A stretch of DNA of 57,790 nt from Gloeopeniophorella convolvens. Lineage: Eukaryota; Basidiomycota; Agaricomycetes; Russulales. Below are positions 1-12,395 of the stretch, one piece after another (the first letter of the stretch is position 1; the number at the start of each line of letters is the position of its first letter). The stretch is taken from assembly GCA_022496205.1 (NCBI GenBank), contig WTXD01000105.1, positions 1 through 57,790 on the forward strand. Reading direction: 5' to 3'. The notes beneath the pieces are model-generated. The model saw only the letters and a list, made by a program, of their open reading frames with translations, made no database searches and was not told the origin of the DNA. The position numbers and the translations under genes were made by a program.

Positions 1-979
1 GCCTCTGGAAGAAGGCCCATACGAGTTGCAAATCAACAGGAAGGTCTCATCAGAGCCACTCCTCTCGAATCCCCGGAACCATTGCGCACCTTTGCTTGAT
101 GTCCTCGAGCTTCCTGACAGCCCTCCGATAATGGTACACACCATGATGCGTCCATACTACAACCCACGCTTCCAGACGTACGGAGAATTTGTCGCTTTTT
201 TCGAGCAAATATGCGAAGTATGTGTTCTATGACTCCCAAGAACTGTACATCTCAACGCCCTAGGGAGTGCAATTTCTACACGAGAATAACATCGCTCATC
301 GGTAGTGCTTTGGCGTCGATCTGCCAATAGATTACTTACATCGCTCTTCAGGGACTGCACGGCGCAAAACATTGTGCTCGACCCGTCCAGGATGTACCCG
401 AAGTCGTTCCATCCTACAGAGATAAACCGCAGCAAGGATTTTCGTCGCCCGGCAAGGTGGTATACCAGGACCCGGTATCCACCAAGGTACTATTTGATCG
501 ACTTTGGCCTCTCTCGTGAGTACGATCCTACTCACGGTCCCCCTCGTGAGCTTCCGCTCCGCGGTGGCGACAAATCTGCCCCCGAGCATCGGGACATGCA
601 AACACCATGTGACCCATTTCCGACTGACGTGTACTACCTGGGTAACCTGGTCCGAGAGGATTACATGGAGGTCAAGAGCGACCTTACGACGTGGTTGAAA
701 CTGTACTAATCTGTGATCCAGAAGTATAAAGGCCTCGAGTTTATGGAACCGCTCATTGCGGACATGGTCCACGAAGACCCTGCCAGACGTCCGACCATAG
801 ATCAAGTGGTCACTCGCTTCGCCGAAATCAAGGGCAAGCTCGGCACCTGGAAGCTACGCTCTAGGATGACAAAGAAAGTAGAGCTTTGGGTGGTTGCCAA
901 GTGGAGGACGGCCAGCCATTGGTATTGGACGGTGGGATACATAATCGGGTTCAAGGCAGCCATCCCAGTACCCAAGTGA
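1..979 (+). CDS. Kinase-like protein, 5' truncated by window edge
   Basis: Divergent protein-kinase-fold protein of a type common in Agaricomycetes; paralogue of the complete gene at 36245-37570. Exons read to 217, 264-301, 352-670 and 722-979, with splice phases matching the paralogue. Visible parts: the hydrophobic C-lobe entry (NHCAPLLDV), a catalytic loop HRDCTAQN spanning the 301/352 junction, and a DFG motif (YLIDFGLSREYD), followed by an APEH-like segment (SAPEHRD) and a C-terminal helix ending near PVPK. The N-lobe with any glycine loop lies outside the window. HRD and DFG are both kept, so this copy could be catalytic, whereas the paralogue has DLG. Substrate and role are unknown. 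Confidence 0.8.
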
Positions 980-1773
980 TCAGTTTCATTCATCGCGTTC
1001 ATTTGCTTCCATTCGACGTCGCAACACTTCCACCGCATCCCTACGACCTCACGCTCCTTCCTTAAATAGTCCCTGCCTATTGTCTTGCTTGCTATCCAGT
1101 ACGTTTTGTTCAACCGAATCGCGCCAAGTCCGATCACCGTTGCAATCAATCATGTTCTCCCAACCCATTTTGGGCCGTCTCGGATCAAAGGGTAACTCAC
1201 CCTGGGGAGGAATAAGGGCTGCGCAGCACGCCATGTATCCAAAGGAGGATAACGACAAGCGTCACCACTGGAAGCAGCACCAGCATGTCAAATCCAGGCT
1301 GCCACCCCGCGCAGTCCCAGTGCTGAGTCCGGGGCTGAAACTGAAGTGGCTACTCATGCACAAGGCGGCGAACGCGATCATTCCGAACTCGACCTTCCTG
1401 TTCTCAAGTTCTGCAAGCTTCAGGCTTACGGAAGCATCCCAGGTGCAACTGGATTGGCTTACCCTTCGATCAAACATCCACATGTCTATGGGAGGGCTGT
1501 CACAGTTGTGTTTAATCTATACCATTCATCGTCTCGGCTCGCCGCGCTCGCCTCAACGCGGGAGAATTGGGTGATATACTCAGTTACTTACGGGGGCATA
1601 TACAGATTCAGAGGGTATCCAGGCAAGCTAGTCCCGGCCTCGGACTGCGGGTTGCGAAGATAAACATGCAATCACGTAATACTGACATTGTGGTACTAGA
1701 GTCCCAGTCACGGCGGACGACAGCGGATAAATGCTGGAATTGTTTCAGACAGATGATCTTGGCGACTCATAGC
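980..1773. other. Intergenic, possible unassigned exon
   Basis: Lies between the kinase-like gene and the convergent gene at 1774-4576. A plus-strand frame from about 1253 to 1663 is open for ~135 codons and has coding-like composition (for example HSELDLPVLKFCKLQAYG), but no start, partner exon or family could be assigned. Another open frame begins at an ATG at 1151-1153 (MFSQPILGRL). I see no repeat or RNA gene. Confidence 0.3.
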
Positions 1774-4576
1774 TTATACGTGGCCCCTCCCTTCGTTGAG
1801 CTTGAATAGCGCCTTCTCCAACTTCTCGTCAAGAACCGCTTCCAGCTTGAGCGGGACGGCGCGCGAGAAAGGATCGATGCTCGTCTGGAAGCATATCTCC
1901 TCCGCCTCCCCACCGTTCGGACGCGATAGCCTCATAAAAAAAGAGTAATCCAGGGACTTAGCGAGCCAGACACATCGGTTTTCGGGTTGGCGCGTGTCCT
2001 CGTCGTATTCGTAGTTATACTTGAGAGGCTTCTTCCCCGTGGTCGGATTCACGGGTGCGTCCTCATCCACCTCGGCGAAACCAGTGCCACGCGTCGGATC
2101 GAAGTTGAACGGTTTGACTGTCGTAGCGACGAAGCCGGTAACGACAGGGTCGGTGAAACCGTACCCGAGCTTCCTTTCTGTGAGGGAGGCATCGTCGTCA
2201 ATGTTCTCGATCAGCCTCTTGATGGTCATCTCTGGTCTGTTATAGATGATCAGCAAGTTCACGACAGGGTGACCATTTCACTGCGTACCGAAGCATCAAT
2301 GTATTTGCCTCAACGCTACCGAATATGAAGTTTTTGGGGCTCTGGGACGTGTTCACGCGAGGCGTCTCTGCTTTGGTCTTCGGATCGATGCGTTGTGGCT
2401 CTGACTGGCCGAGACCTCCGAAGGAGAATGCTGAACGATGGAGCCACTGAACGCATATGAAGATGAGTGACGTGGCGTGGCGTGAGGTGAGCCGGGGAGA
2501 AACGTACCTCGGACCTGTAAGCATGGCCGAAAGGCAGTTGGATTCCCGGCGCGGACCAACCGAAGGCATCAGCAATCTAAACCAATAGTCATTGGATACT
2601 AGGTTCCAATCGCCTAGAGAGTAGGTACGCACTAGCGTCGCACTCTTGGAAAGCATCGCGCTCTTTTGAGATGGGTTTCTCTTCTTATTCTTGGCGTTCT
2701 TCAGTTTCTGCCAGTTGAGCTGAGTAATCGTCGTCCATTGGTGATGGTTGACACGCTCCTCCAGGGCGTATGCCTGGCCTTGCGGCTGCACAAGCGCAAT
2801 GGCGTTCAGAAACTGCGTTTCATTGATGGGTCGATAGTCCGCGTGGCGAATCAAGGGTTTATCGACAGTGTCGATGTAAACGCGGTAGAAGTTGCGGAAA
2901 TGAGTGCCAATCAGCTCCTGGTGAGGGTAAGCCTCCTTTTTCCAGGCACTATGTTCTCCGAGGAACACTGGGGTGGGCTTGAACTTGATATGCGATGTTA
3001 TGACGTCTTTGACCAGGGACTCAAAAAGAGTGGCGTCGACTGACGAGTCCCGGGTGAAGTATAAGGTGATATTGGGTACCTCCCGATCCCAATACCGTGC
3101 AAGAACGTTATACGCGGAGCTCTTCCCACTGCAGCCGCGAGCAATATCTGTAGGACAAAGTTCAACCTCTCCGTGAACGAGAAGATAGATCGGAACTCAC
3201 CCCACCAGCGCGCCTGCTGATCTGAGTTCAGTCGAGAACCCCTTCCGGTCTCCGCCTTCCAGCGAGGTGCAGCAAAAGGTACACCCTTCGGATTGTACGC
3301 CTCGACGCGAGCTGGATCGTTGCGGTCTGCGGCATACACCCGGTACAAGTACGTAGGATCGGCCGGGTTGTTGATGAGGCGTCTCTGTAGTTCGTAGGAT
3401 GGCATGAAGCCGTCGAAGACGGGTACGTGGACGAAAAGTTTGCCCACTAGAGCCGGATCGCCAATTCTGGACGTGCCAACATACTGCGCTATGGTGACCG
3501 AGGCTCTGGTACCCTTCTCGTCTCGTGTGACCCTCAGGGCTTTCTTATGCTCAAAAAAGCCTGGGAAAGGGTAAATAGGGCTTGGGAAACCTTTGCGAGG
3601 GATGACTCACACTTAGAAACGACATCTTCATCTTCCTCGTCCGAGTCGTCGTCTTGGGGTCCATCTGTGGTTTCCGACTTAGTGAGAGAGACGGTGGACT
3701 ATGCGCGGGTGCCCACCAAGGTTGTCAATCTCGGAGGCATCGTAGATAACATCAGAACCAATGAAAACGTCGAAGTCGCTGATGAATCCTTCATGGTCCT
3801 CAAGTTGCTCGGAGCCCTCGTCATGGGGGCCGTTGAAGTTCATGCCACCAGATTCACCTGTGCATGCGCCGCCCTGTGGTATAACGTCCTTGTTGACGGG
3901 TTGTTCCGCTATGTCCTCGGTTTCTGAGCCTGCGCGCGACCGAAGAATAGCTATACGCACCCTCAATAAGCATCGTACCGTCTTCTGGGGCCGCCGGGAG
4001 ACCCTCGCCTACGAATATCATTTCGATGTCTTCTTCATCTTGACCTGCGTTCCCGCCATTGAGGTTGTGCTGGTTGGCCGCGGGGTGATCGAGCCCAAAG
4101 CCTAAACGTTGGTATGTAAGTTCTGAGAAGAAGCTGTTGCGAATGCCGGTCCGCCAGGGGGAAGCCCGGCGGGTGCACGTGCGAAACCGACCAGGCGTGG
4201 GTTGCCGACCTCGGCCACCCCGGAGATCGACCATGATCCGCTCTTCCTCTTCCAACATGCCGTTGCTACCTGTTATCTTTGTCTTCTTCAAAGCATGCGA
4301 GTCAACATTCGATGCGGGCGGAAGCACGAAGACATTCCAATCGCTATCGTTACTGGAAGTCTCGCTACGATCCTTGCGTTCTGCAGAAAGTCCTAGGTCA
4401 GCATGCGAGGAATACATGCTTCCGAAGACACGCGTACTCTTCGAGGGTTTGCCCGGCATTCGGGGACGCATAATCGGGGGCTGGTTAACCTTTACGAGTG
4501 GATAAGGTCCTGAGTCGAGGGACAAGGTATGCAGCGCTCTCACCTGGTTATTGTCAGGGTCCTGAAAGTTCTCCAT
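1774..4576 (-). CDS. Unrecognised acidic fungal protein, multi-exon
   Basis: Large minus-strand gene starting at the ATG at 4576 (MENFQDPDNN) and ending at a TAA at 1774. Exon 1 runs to about 3961 and encodes a low-complexity, charged N-terminus. A second exon (~3928-3728) is strongly acidic. The middle exons contain the best-looking folded region: YLYRVYAADRNDPARVEAYN, then RWWDIARGCSGKSSAYNVL, ITLYFTRDSS and WKKEAYPHQELIGTHFRNFY, all joined by good GT-AG introns. The C-terminal part includes FNFDPTRGTGFAEVDEDAPV. Joining the last exons (about 2260-2560) needs at least two 1-nt corrections, so this copy may be broken or carry sequence errors. No family recognised; a nuclear or enzymatic role cannot be decided. 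Confidence 0.55.
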
Positions 4577-5175
4577 GCTGAGTTGACGGCGTGTTCACAG
4601 TGAATTGAACCAACACCATCCCTACTCCCGCTACTTAAGGGCGAACAGGAAGCTCGCATATCCGGTGCTTGGGTGTTGCGGAAAAGGCCCAGAGCTGTGT
4701 ATAGGGCAAGGCACCAGGTCGCCAGCTCATTGACATGACAGCTGACGGACGCCTTCAGCTACTGAAATATTGACAAGTCACAATGCTCCGGTTTCCCCAA
4801 GAGGAGATGACGATGCCATTCTTGGTGCTCTCAAATTAATATGAGTTTGTGGTACCGGATAGGCACCAGGCCCGCCGTCCCTGAGGCCTGGGTCCCGACA
4901 ATAACTGTTCGCGCAGATTGAACCTCCGGACAAACTAAGCTCTGTTTTTAGCTGCGAGCTCTAAGTCAACCAAAGGACATGGGCTCTAGACTCAAGGCAC
5001 TGCTCGTCCAAATCACCGAGCCTCCGGTTCCGTGTTCAGTCCGTCTTGACAGCTCAGGCTTCAGGTTTGGCGAACATCGGCTGAGGCAATAGCTTGCAGC
5101 AATAAGAGCGCGATGCACTGGCACCTTGCGCTTTGACGCAACCAAGCTCCCATTGACTTTTGTGCGTTTCTCAAG
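4577..5175. other. Divergent intergenic promoter region
   Basis: Six hundred bases between two genes transcribed away from each other (minus gene starting at 4576, plus gene starting at 5176). Presumably holds both promoters. No clear TATA box, repeat or open frame stands out. Confidence 0.4.
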
Positions 5176-8100
5176 ATGACCGACGTCCTGCACGATTCCC
5201 ACCACGATGCCTGGACCGCCGCCCGGACGAAGGACTCGGCAAACATCCTTGGAGCGGTCGTCCAGGAGCTTCGTGTCGCTTCTGCCCCACCGCCCCACTT
5301 AGTGGGGTCCTCATTGATTACAGCGGAGTCGCTCAAGGACTCTGTCCTCCACGGTTCTTCCTCCGCTCCACCGCCTCCGGACGGCTTCGTCCTGACCGGA
5401 ACCATCGATATCTTCGGGTTAGAAGGCCTACGCACGGACTTCTATAGCCATCACGCACCACCTCCTTCCCATATCAACCTTCCCAGAAGTATCGTACCCA
5501 TTCACCAGCTCGCTATCGTCAGGGGGCCAGTCCACGCGTCGAAGTTCTTTCCAGAGTTTGCGGACACCGAGTTCGATATTGTCAAGCTCGAGGACGTACA
5601 GGTTACTTACCAGGCAAGTCTTCGCCGTTGTTTGCTTTGACGTCACACCTGATTGTACGGATCCTTGACAGAACTATTCCCTAGACCATACGAAGCCTCC
5701 TGGCTGGCATATTGGGGCGAGCCTAACGTTCGATCAGAACTATGGCGCCGTCCACGATCTTTTGGTGCACATCCTGGGCGTCGAGAACCCGCGCCTCGAC
5801 ATCTCATGCTTGCTTGGGGCGGCTGATTGGCACAAACCGTTGTCCATCTCTTCGTTTGTTCTCGAGGGCGTCTTCGCCGATATCCACAGCGTCCCGTGCA
5901 AGGGCCTTGCGTTCACTCGTGTGGGTGTCCGCATCATTGGTTATAACGCGCTTGCCTTCGTCAATGGTGTCATGGAAATGCGGAACACGTACGGTTTCGG
6001 GGTGTTTGGCCAGCTCCATATCGATGTACCAGGCCGTACAATTCCTTTGGAGCTCGACTTTGACGTCTCTCAAGTTGGCATAATCTTCCAACTGTTCGCC
6101 TCCCTCAAGGCGGATTGGGAACATGCCTTCGGCGTCCCGAATTTGACGGTTCGTTGCACTCACCTGGCCCCTCTTGCGTCCTGACGTTCTTGTATAGCTG
6201 AAGCAAGTTGGACTCGCCGTTTTCCTAACCCGCGAGGATCCATGGGACTCCCTAATATTCGCTGTGGACGCCACCCTGGATATCGGCACCTCCAAGATTC
6301 TCCTCGCGGGCACTCTCGCGATGAGCGGCGAATTCGCCCTGTCGGCTTCGGTAGAGAACCTGTCATGGGAGCAGATCTGCTCTATATACAAGCACCTCTT
6401 CGGAACCAGCCTTGCCGCACCTGACTTCCCCATTCATATCGGATCTATCACTCTCACCATCTCCTCCGATTCCGGCCTCTCCTTTGCATTGCATAACCTC
6501 CAAGTAGGAAGTTACGCCGCTGTTGACGGCAACCTCATAATGCGTTCGAACGGGGCGTCGCTCAAGGCTGCACTTTCCAATGGGAAGCTCGTGCTGGACG
6601 AAGAGCTGGGGTTCGTCATCGAGGAAGCGTACGTCGAGGTGTCCTTCTCGCGCGATGAGGGAGCTGGCGAAGTGAGTTTAATGCTGGGCGGCAAGTTCAA
6701 GTGGCTCGAATATACCGTGCAAGTTGGCGCCCATGTGTACAAGATCAATGGAGACGACCAGGTGCACTACACGGTGTATGGTGCCTTCGCGGACACTGGG
6801 TCTCATGGCGGGTTCCGCATCGCCGACCACATACCCGGGCTCGAGGACACATGCTTGAAAGATATTGCACTCAGCGGAGCAGCCATCATCATCGCTTCGA
6901 GAGACGACGCGAACCTTTCTGCAATCAGCCATTCTCCCTATCCAGTGCGCAAAGGTGAGTCTCCTATACTTCCCCGTCTTGAGTTGCGCGATTTGCTCAT
7001 CCTGATCCCGCCGCAGGTGTTCAGATATGCGCGGCACTGACCAACTGCGGCCCTGCTACCAAGCTCCTCAAAGGCGACACGGACCCGACACTCGTCATGA
7101 GCCTCGCTTGGTGCGAAGGCGAGCTGGATGTCTCGATCCTCTCCGCGACGCCACTACCTCTCGACCTAGGCAGTGGCATCGTAACGGACCCGATCAGCCT
7201 TCATATCGTCCTCGGCACCCTTCCCAAGCTCAAGATCCGCACCGGAGCGAAGATCCCGGTGTCAGGCTGCGAGTCCGGCCTGCACTTCATGCTCGAACTG
7301 GAGTTGGATGAGCTCAGTGCGACGCTCACCGGCCAGCTCGCCGCGCCTGGGGGATGGAACAACCCGTTCGACCTCAGCCCGAGGCTGACTGTTGGACCCA
7401 ACCTTTTGCTGTCGGCGTCGTTCCTATATGCTGGCGTTCCGAGCGGTCTTGGCTTTGTTGGAGGTCTTCAGGTTGGCAAAGTGACCGGCCAAGTGGCGTT
7501 GAAGGTTAGCGAGAAACCATCAGGTACGATTACGTCATCTCCATTAATCAATTCAAACACCCGTGGCTGAGCTTTACCTTCGTCAGAACAACTTTTCTCT
7601 ATCGAAGTTGGGAAGATTGACCTGTTGGACATCGTCTCGCTGACTCGATGTGTTCTCCAATGCGACCTCCTCGACGTGCGTTTTCCGTCTCCAATCTGGC
7701 GGAACTGTCTGAGCGTCCCAATAGCCGCCCAACGTGATCCAATTCGACGCTGTGAAGATGTATGCTTGTCCTGTGGGCGTGACCCTCGGAACATTGCGAT
7801 ATCCTCAAGGATTCTCGTTCATGTGAGAATTAGCCAGAAAATTAAGGCGCCGATCCGAATCTGACGCCGGATTCTCTTTATAGCTGTCGTGCTGTCCTTT
7901 TCGGAAAGCATGTCGACGTTGATGTCAATATCTATAAAACCGGCGCAAAGCTCACTGGCGGGATCGACAGCTTCACCCTCGGTCCCTTGACTGTTTCTGG
8001 ATTCAAGAAGCCTAGACCGTCGTTTGATATTGTGATCTCTGGAAAGAGGCAGGGAGGAACAATTGACGGACAGATCGAGTTTCTGGGAATCCGGTACGTA

Positions 8101-9787
8101 TCATCTCCACAGACCTGAGTGGTGATTGACGAATGTTACTTTGGGTTCCAGAACGAGCGTGTTTTGCCATTTCGAGCTGACGCCCAAGTTTATCTTCGAG
8201 TTCGATTTTGAGCTCGACTTTGCGGGCCTCTTCGAGTTCAAAGTGCATGCAGGCCCCATTCCGAACAAAGACACCTCTTCGTCCTCGGGCTTCCTTCCGG
8301 ATGACTATCTTCTCTCAGCGAGCTTCCACTCGAAGGGCCGCAAGAAGCTGGCTCACCGCATCGACCAGCTCTTCCAGGAGATGGCACGTAAGGAGAGAGA
8401 GGACGCAGAGACCGCGCAAAAGAAGCTCGACGAAGAAAGAGAGGCCTGGGAGGCCAAGGTTGGCGCCGCTCAGGCTGAGCTGGACAGAGCTCACGTTGCT
8501 TGGGAAGCCAAGTCGAAGGACGCCCATAACACCTATGCGGAGAATGAACGTCAAACGCGCGCAGACGTGGACGCACTCAGAAGAGATCTGGACGAGGCCA
8601 CCCGCAAGCTGAACGAGGACGTCTCCAAAGCTCAGGCTGACCTCTGGGCTGCACAGCATGACCGCGAGGCGCAGATCAGTCGCGACGAGGAGGACTTGCG
8701 TCGAACTCGAGAGGAGTGGAACGAAAAACTCAACTCTGCGCACCGTGACCTTGACGAGGCCACGCGCGAGCTCCATTCTCAATTCGGTTCAGCCCAGTGC
8801 GTTCTCTCCTTACTTTGGGAGTGCAATTTTTGATCTTGTGCTCTCCTGCAGGAGAGATCTTGACGAAGCTATCAACAAAGTCAATAGCCTCCAAGGCGAG
8901 ATCAATCACGTGCGATGGCAGCTCGAGGACTGTGACAACGCCTCAATGTGGGACATCCCCAAGAAGGCGGCTATTCCTGGTCTGGCCATCGAGCTTGCTG
9001 CTCTCGAGGTCGCCCGTGCCGTTGCGGAAGGTGCTCTTAACATTGCCAAGGGCGTCATCACTGGGAGCGAGTTCATCTCCTGCGAAGGCGGGGTGGGCAT
9101 CGCTCAGGTTGCCGTTGACGCTGCTCAGTCCGGGGCCCACATCGCCATCGAGGCGGCCGTCGCCGCGCTCGAGGCAACAAAGGAGGTGACCAGAGGGTTC
9201 GTCGAGGCTGCCGAGGTCGCCCTCGAGGGCGTCAAGAGGATCGGGGAGGAGGCAGTTGGGATCGCCAGAGCTGCGCTCTCGGCCGGAGAAGCGGTCGCTT
9301 TGGAGACGATGCGTGGGCTCAAGCGCTCGTTGACGCTCTCGAATCCTGCGGCGAGTGGATCGAGTACGAGGCGAAGCGCCTGGCTTTGGAGGCGGCGAAG
9401 GCTTCTGGTTCTGGGCTGCTCCACCTTGCGAAAGCCGGAGTCGCAGTCGGCGAAGGCATCGCCGAGGTCGGGCGCAGCATCGCACACTGGGTGACGGAGC
9501 TCTTCGTGTCCTTGGTGGTCATCACCGACGTCGAACTCAAGCTCGAACTGGGCAAGGCCGTTGGCGGATTCGCGTTCGACGCTATGATCAAGGGGACGAT
9601 CAAGGACGATGACTTCGAGGTCCACCTCCATTTCGACCCTCGCTCGGCTGAGCAGTTGATTCTATCCTTGTTTGAAAAGTGAGTGCTTCCCTCACGCGGC
9701 GTTCGACGCGTGCTCACGAATATCCCATTGCATAGATTGGTCGAAAAGGTTAAAGACGAGATCCTCCCGTCCATTGACTTTGATTAG
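5176..9787 (+). CDS. Giant beta-rich protein with coiled coil, ~1,370 aa, unknown function
   Basis: Ten exons: 5176-5613, 5672-6148, 6198-6954, 7017-7523, 7587-7675, 7725-7822, 7884-8093, 8152-8796, 8852-9678, 9736-9787. Residues ~1-990 are a long run of beta-type segments with similar spacing and repeated motifs such as LELDFDVSQVGIIFQLFASL, LELELDELSATLTGQLAAP and FEFDFELDFAGLFEFKV. They are followed by ~150 residues of heptad-rich coiled coil (REREDAETAQKKLDEEREAW) and an alanine-rich helical stretch with recurring GEA/EAA/VALE blocks, then a final beta segment (VELKLELGKAVGGFAFD). No signal peptide or membrane span. Intron 1 is GC-AG. A 1-nt frame break lies between 9294 and 9355 (GEAVALE... 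to AQALVDALESCGEWIEYEAK); adding one base gives 1,367 codons. The architecture suggests a structural or scaffold protein, but this is inference. Confidence 0.75.
5614..5671 (+). other. GC-AG intron
   Basis: Exon 1 of the beta-rich gene ends ...TACCAG and the intron starts GCAAGT, with acceptor TTGACAG. Both neighbouring exons are in phase 0, and the joined peptide VQVTYQNYSLDHTKPPG reads smoothly. The extended match AG|GCAAGT is the classic context for the minor GC-AG class. The alternative GT donor 12 nt upstream (CAG|GTTACT) would be weaker and would delete four residues. Confidence 0.6.
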
Positions 9788-10225
9788 CAACGGCGTCGCG
9801 GTGGCTCAAATTCTTTGGATGTGGTGTAACTGTATCGACACGCGGATATACTTGGACCCTAGGCTTTATCTGTAATTTATTGTAAACAAGTCCAAGAGCC
9901 TGAATATACGCACCTGGTCTACTGATGGAGATTGGATGGAGAATGGGAGAGCTTGTGTCAGTGAGTGAGAACAATCATCTGAAGGAGCAGGTTGTGGCGC
10001 GGCTAGCGAACCCGAAAATGGAGTCGACAAGTTGTGGCGACGATGTACTCTACTTATTGCAGCGTGCCTGGCAATGTTAAACTCGGACTTGATCCTCACC
10101 ACGAATGACACTGCCAACCAATCGAAATCCATCCCAATACCTGATACACCTTCTAGCGCCATGATTCAATATTCAGCCTCACATCCAAACGGCCAGGTCA
10201 TGGGCGATACGTAGGGCGCCCATCA
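9788..10225. other. Intergenic, nothing seen
   Basis: AT-richer spacer between the beta-rich gene and the decayed DUF6535 gene. Short open frames on both strands lack coding character. It may include the lost 5' exon of the DUF6535 copy. Confidence 0.4.
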
Positions 10226-12395
10226 TTGGGTATATGCTTGGGCGGCGCGTGGCGTCACCCTGTGCTATTCCTCCACCCAACCGTCGCTGTCCCAGCATCT
10301 GCAAGTTCGATTCAAACCACCGGCCCAGCTCGGAGCTCCAGACGTAGAAATGGGCCCCTCCGCTGGCCCACTGACCGACGCAATGCCATTGAGAGAATCG
10401 ATCATGACTGGTGGGTCTGGAATCGCTGCATCCTAGCCTTCATACCACGTCTTTCTCATACATCGGCAGGCATACATGAGCGAGGTGCATGGCATGCGCT
10501 CCCACCCCAGCTGGACAGTAACTTCACGGATGGCTCTGGAGCGTTGTTCTCCATCTACAACGAGAGGACGGCAGAACACGATCAGAAGATGGCCGAGGGT
10601 TGGAAGGGCGACGCGGACGGACGGTATCCTTGTCTTTGTACGTCATCAAACATATCTCTCCGAACTGCGAGTGCTGATTGTTGCCGTGGTAGACTGGTCT
10701 CTTCTCTGCAACAATTGCAACGTTCATTACCCTATCTATCCAGAACCTTCAGCCGAACTCGCAGGGTGCTTCAGCCTTTTCCCTTTCCCGCATATACGGA
10801 TTCGCCACTGGTTCGAACGACTCCTCCATCCTGTCTCCTCCCGTATTTTCCGATCCATCAACATTCTCAGCGTCGGCGTCCGCCCTATGGGTCAATGTCC
10901 TTTGGTTTCTCAGTCTGGTCATCAGTCTCAACTGCGCGCTGCTCGCGACGATGCTGCAGCAATGGGCTCGGCGATACCCTCGTATCACTCAGCCTCGCTC
11001 TAGTCCCCACAAGTGCGCACGAATCCGTGAGCTTATGACTCAAGGCGTCGAGAAGATGCACCTTCCCTGGGCAGTTGAGGCGTTACCAGCCCTCCTACAC
11101 GCCTCAGTCTTCCTCTTCTTAGCAGGCTCATCATATTCCTATTCGACATCAATCATACGGTGTTCTCCCTCGTACTTGGATGTATCGGCATCAGTACCGG
11201 GTTGTATGCGTGCATCACCCTCATGCCCATTTTCAGAGTCGACAGTCCATACTCCACTCCTCTGTCGGCACTGGTCTGGGTGTCTTGCTTGGCCGTGTCT
11301 TACCTCAAAACGAAGGTCCTCATACAGTTTCGTAATGGAAGTTACGAGCTTGAGCTACGCTTTCGCAGTCTACAGCAGACACTTCGACGCTGCATGGACC
11401 AGGGAATAGCCAAGGAGGTAGAGAAGTTATCTCAAAGTCTCCGTGAACAACTTGACGGCGAGATCTTGTGTTGGGCGTTCAAGTGCTTGGACGAGGACAA
11501 CGAACTGGAGGTATTCATGGCGGGTATACCTGGCTTCTACAGCTCAACCCAAGTTCAAGAGCCTGCAACGACGTTGTTGTCATTGAATGGACTATTGACG
11601 CACGCAATATACCATCCATGTCACGTTCTCTCTCATCAGACCTCATCCCCGAGTCGATCAAACGGAGGCGGGTCGCGATTTCCCTCAGATTGCTAGACAC
11701 GGACATCGAACTTCGGATCAGCGTTATCAGGCAATCCCTCCGGTCCATGGACGTACCGCTCTTCAAATGCTTCGAGTTTGTGCGCATGATAGCGTCACAT
11801 GTCTGCGACGATGACCCAGTCGTCAGCAACGAAGCTCGATGCGTTGTTGCAATCGCCATCGGCCACCTGAGGGTCCGTGTGATCAGGCTTGGTCTGATTT
11901 CGTCAAGCAACATCTCAATTGGAGTATGGCTTTCGAGGCAACAATCTCAAGCTCATGAACGTCAATCACTTCATTCGAGATCATGCCATCCCGGACGGCG
12001 CTGGCAGGTTCCCTATGGCTGCCTTGGAGGAAGCCTCCAAGTTCGACGTTTCGGACACTGCTCCGGACCTCCAACACGAGTTCTGCGATCTGTGGAATCA
12101 ACTCGTGCTTCTAGAGCGGGAACGGGCGAAGGCAGGGAAGGATGACCCGAACTTCTACAAGAATAACTTCTTGTCTCACATCCTGTACTATATCGGCAAT
12201 CTCTACGCGTCCCTACACGCAGACGCAGAACCCGAACCCACTTCTCTGGTTTCTGTTGAAGTTATATCACGGCCCGTTCCGCCACCGAACCCTTTGTGCA
12301 CACTTTCCGACCACCGCCTCGCCTCGCCTCTCAATCTATTGGCCGGTCCCGCCGCGCTTGAGGGTGCGGGTGAAGCTCAGGGTCCCCAGGAGTGA
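10226..12395 (+). pseudogene. DUF6535 membrane protein, frame-broken copy
   Basis: Recognisable relative of the intact gene at 38067-40038. The domain signature begins near 10530 (LFSIYNERTAEHDQKMAEGW), is interrupted by a normal intron (10630s to ~10692), and continues with TGLFSATIATFITLSIQNLQ, the LWVNVLWFLSL membrane span, ATMLQQWARRYPRITQPR, and AVEALPALLHASVFLFLAG. The conserved frame then slips: near 11127 (one base short in GCAGG-CTC), between 11590 and 11640, near 11870, and near 11920. Each slip is explained by one missing base. The C-terminal part (LIPESIKRRRVAISLRLLDT, EYGFRGNNLKLMNVNHFIRD, LQHEFCDLWNQLVLLERE) is well conserved. The start is not defined. Either a recent pseudogene or a poorly assembled gene; the function of DUF6535 proteins is unknown. 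Confidence 0.75.

Noticed and set aside
8238..9485. Minus-strand frames under the coiled-coil exons
   Set aside because: Shadows of the Glu/Lys-rich and Ala-rich coding strand of the large beta/coiled-coil gene.
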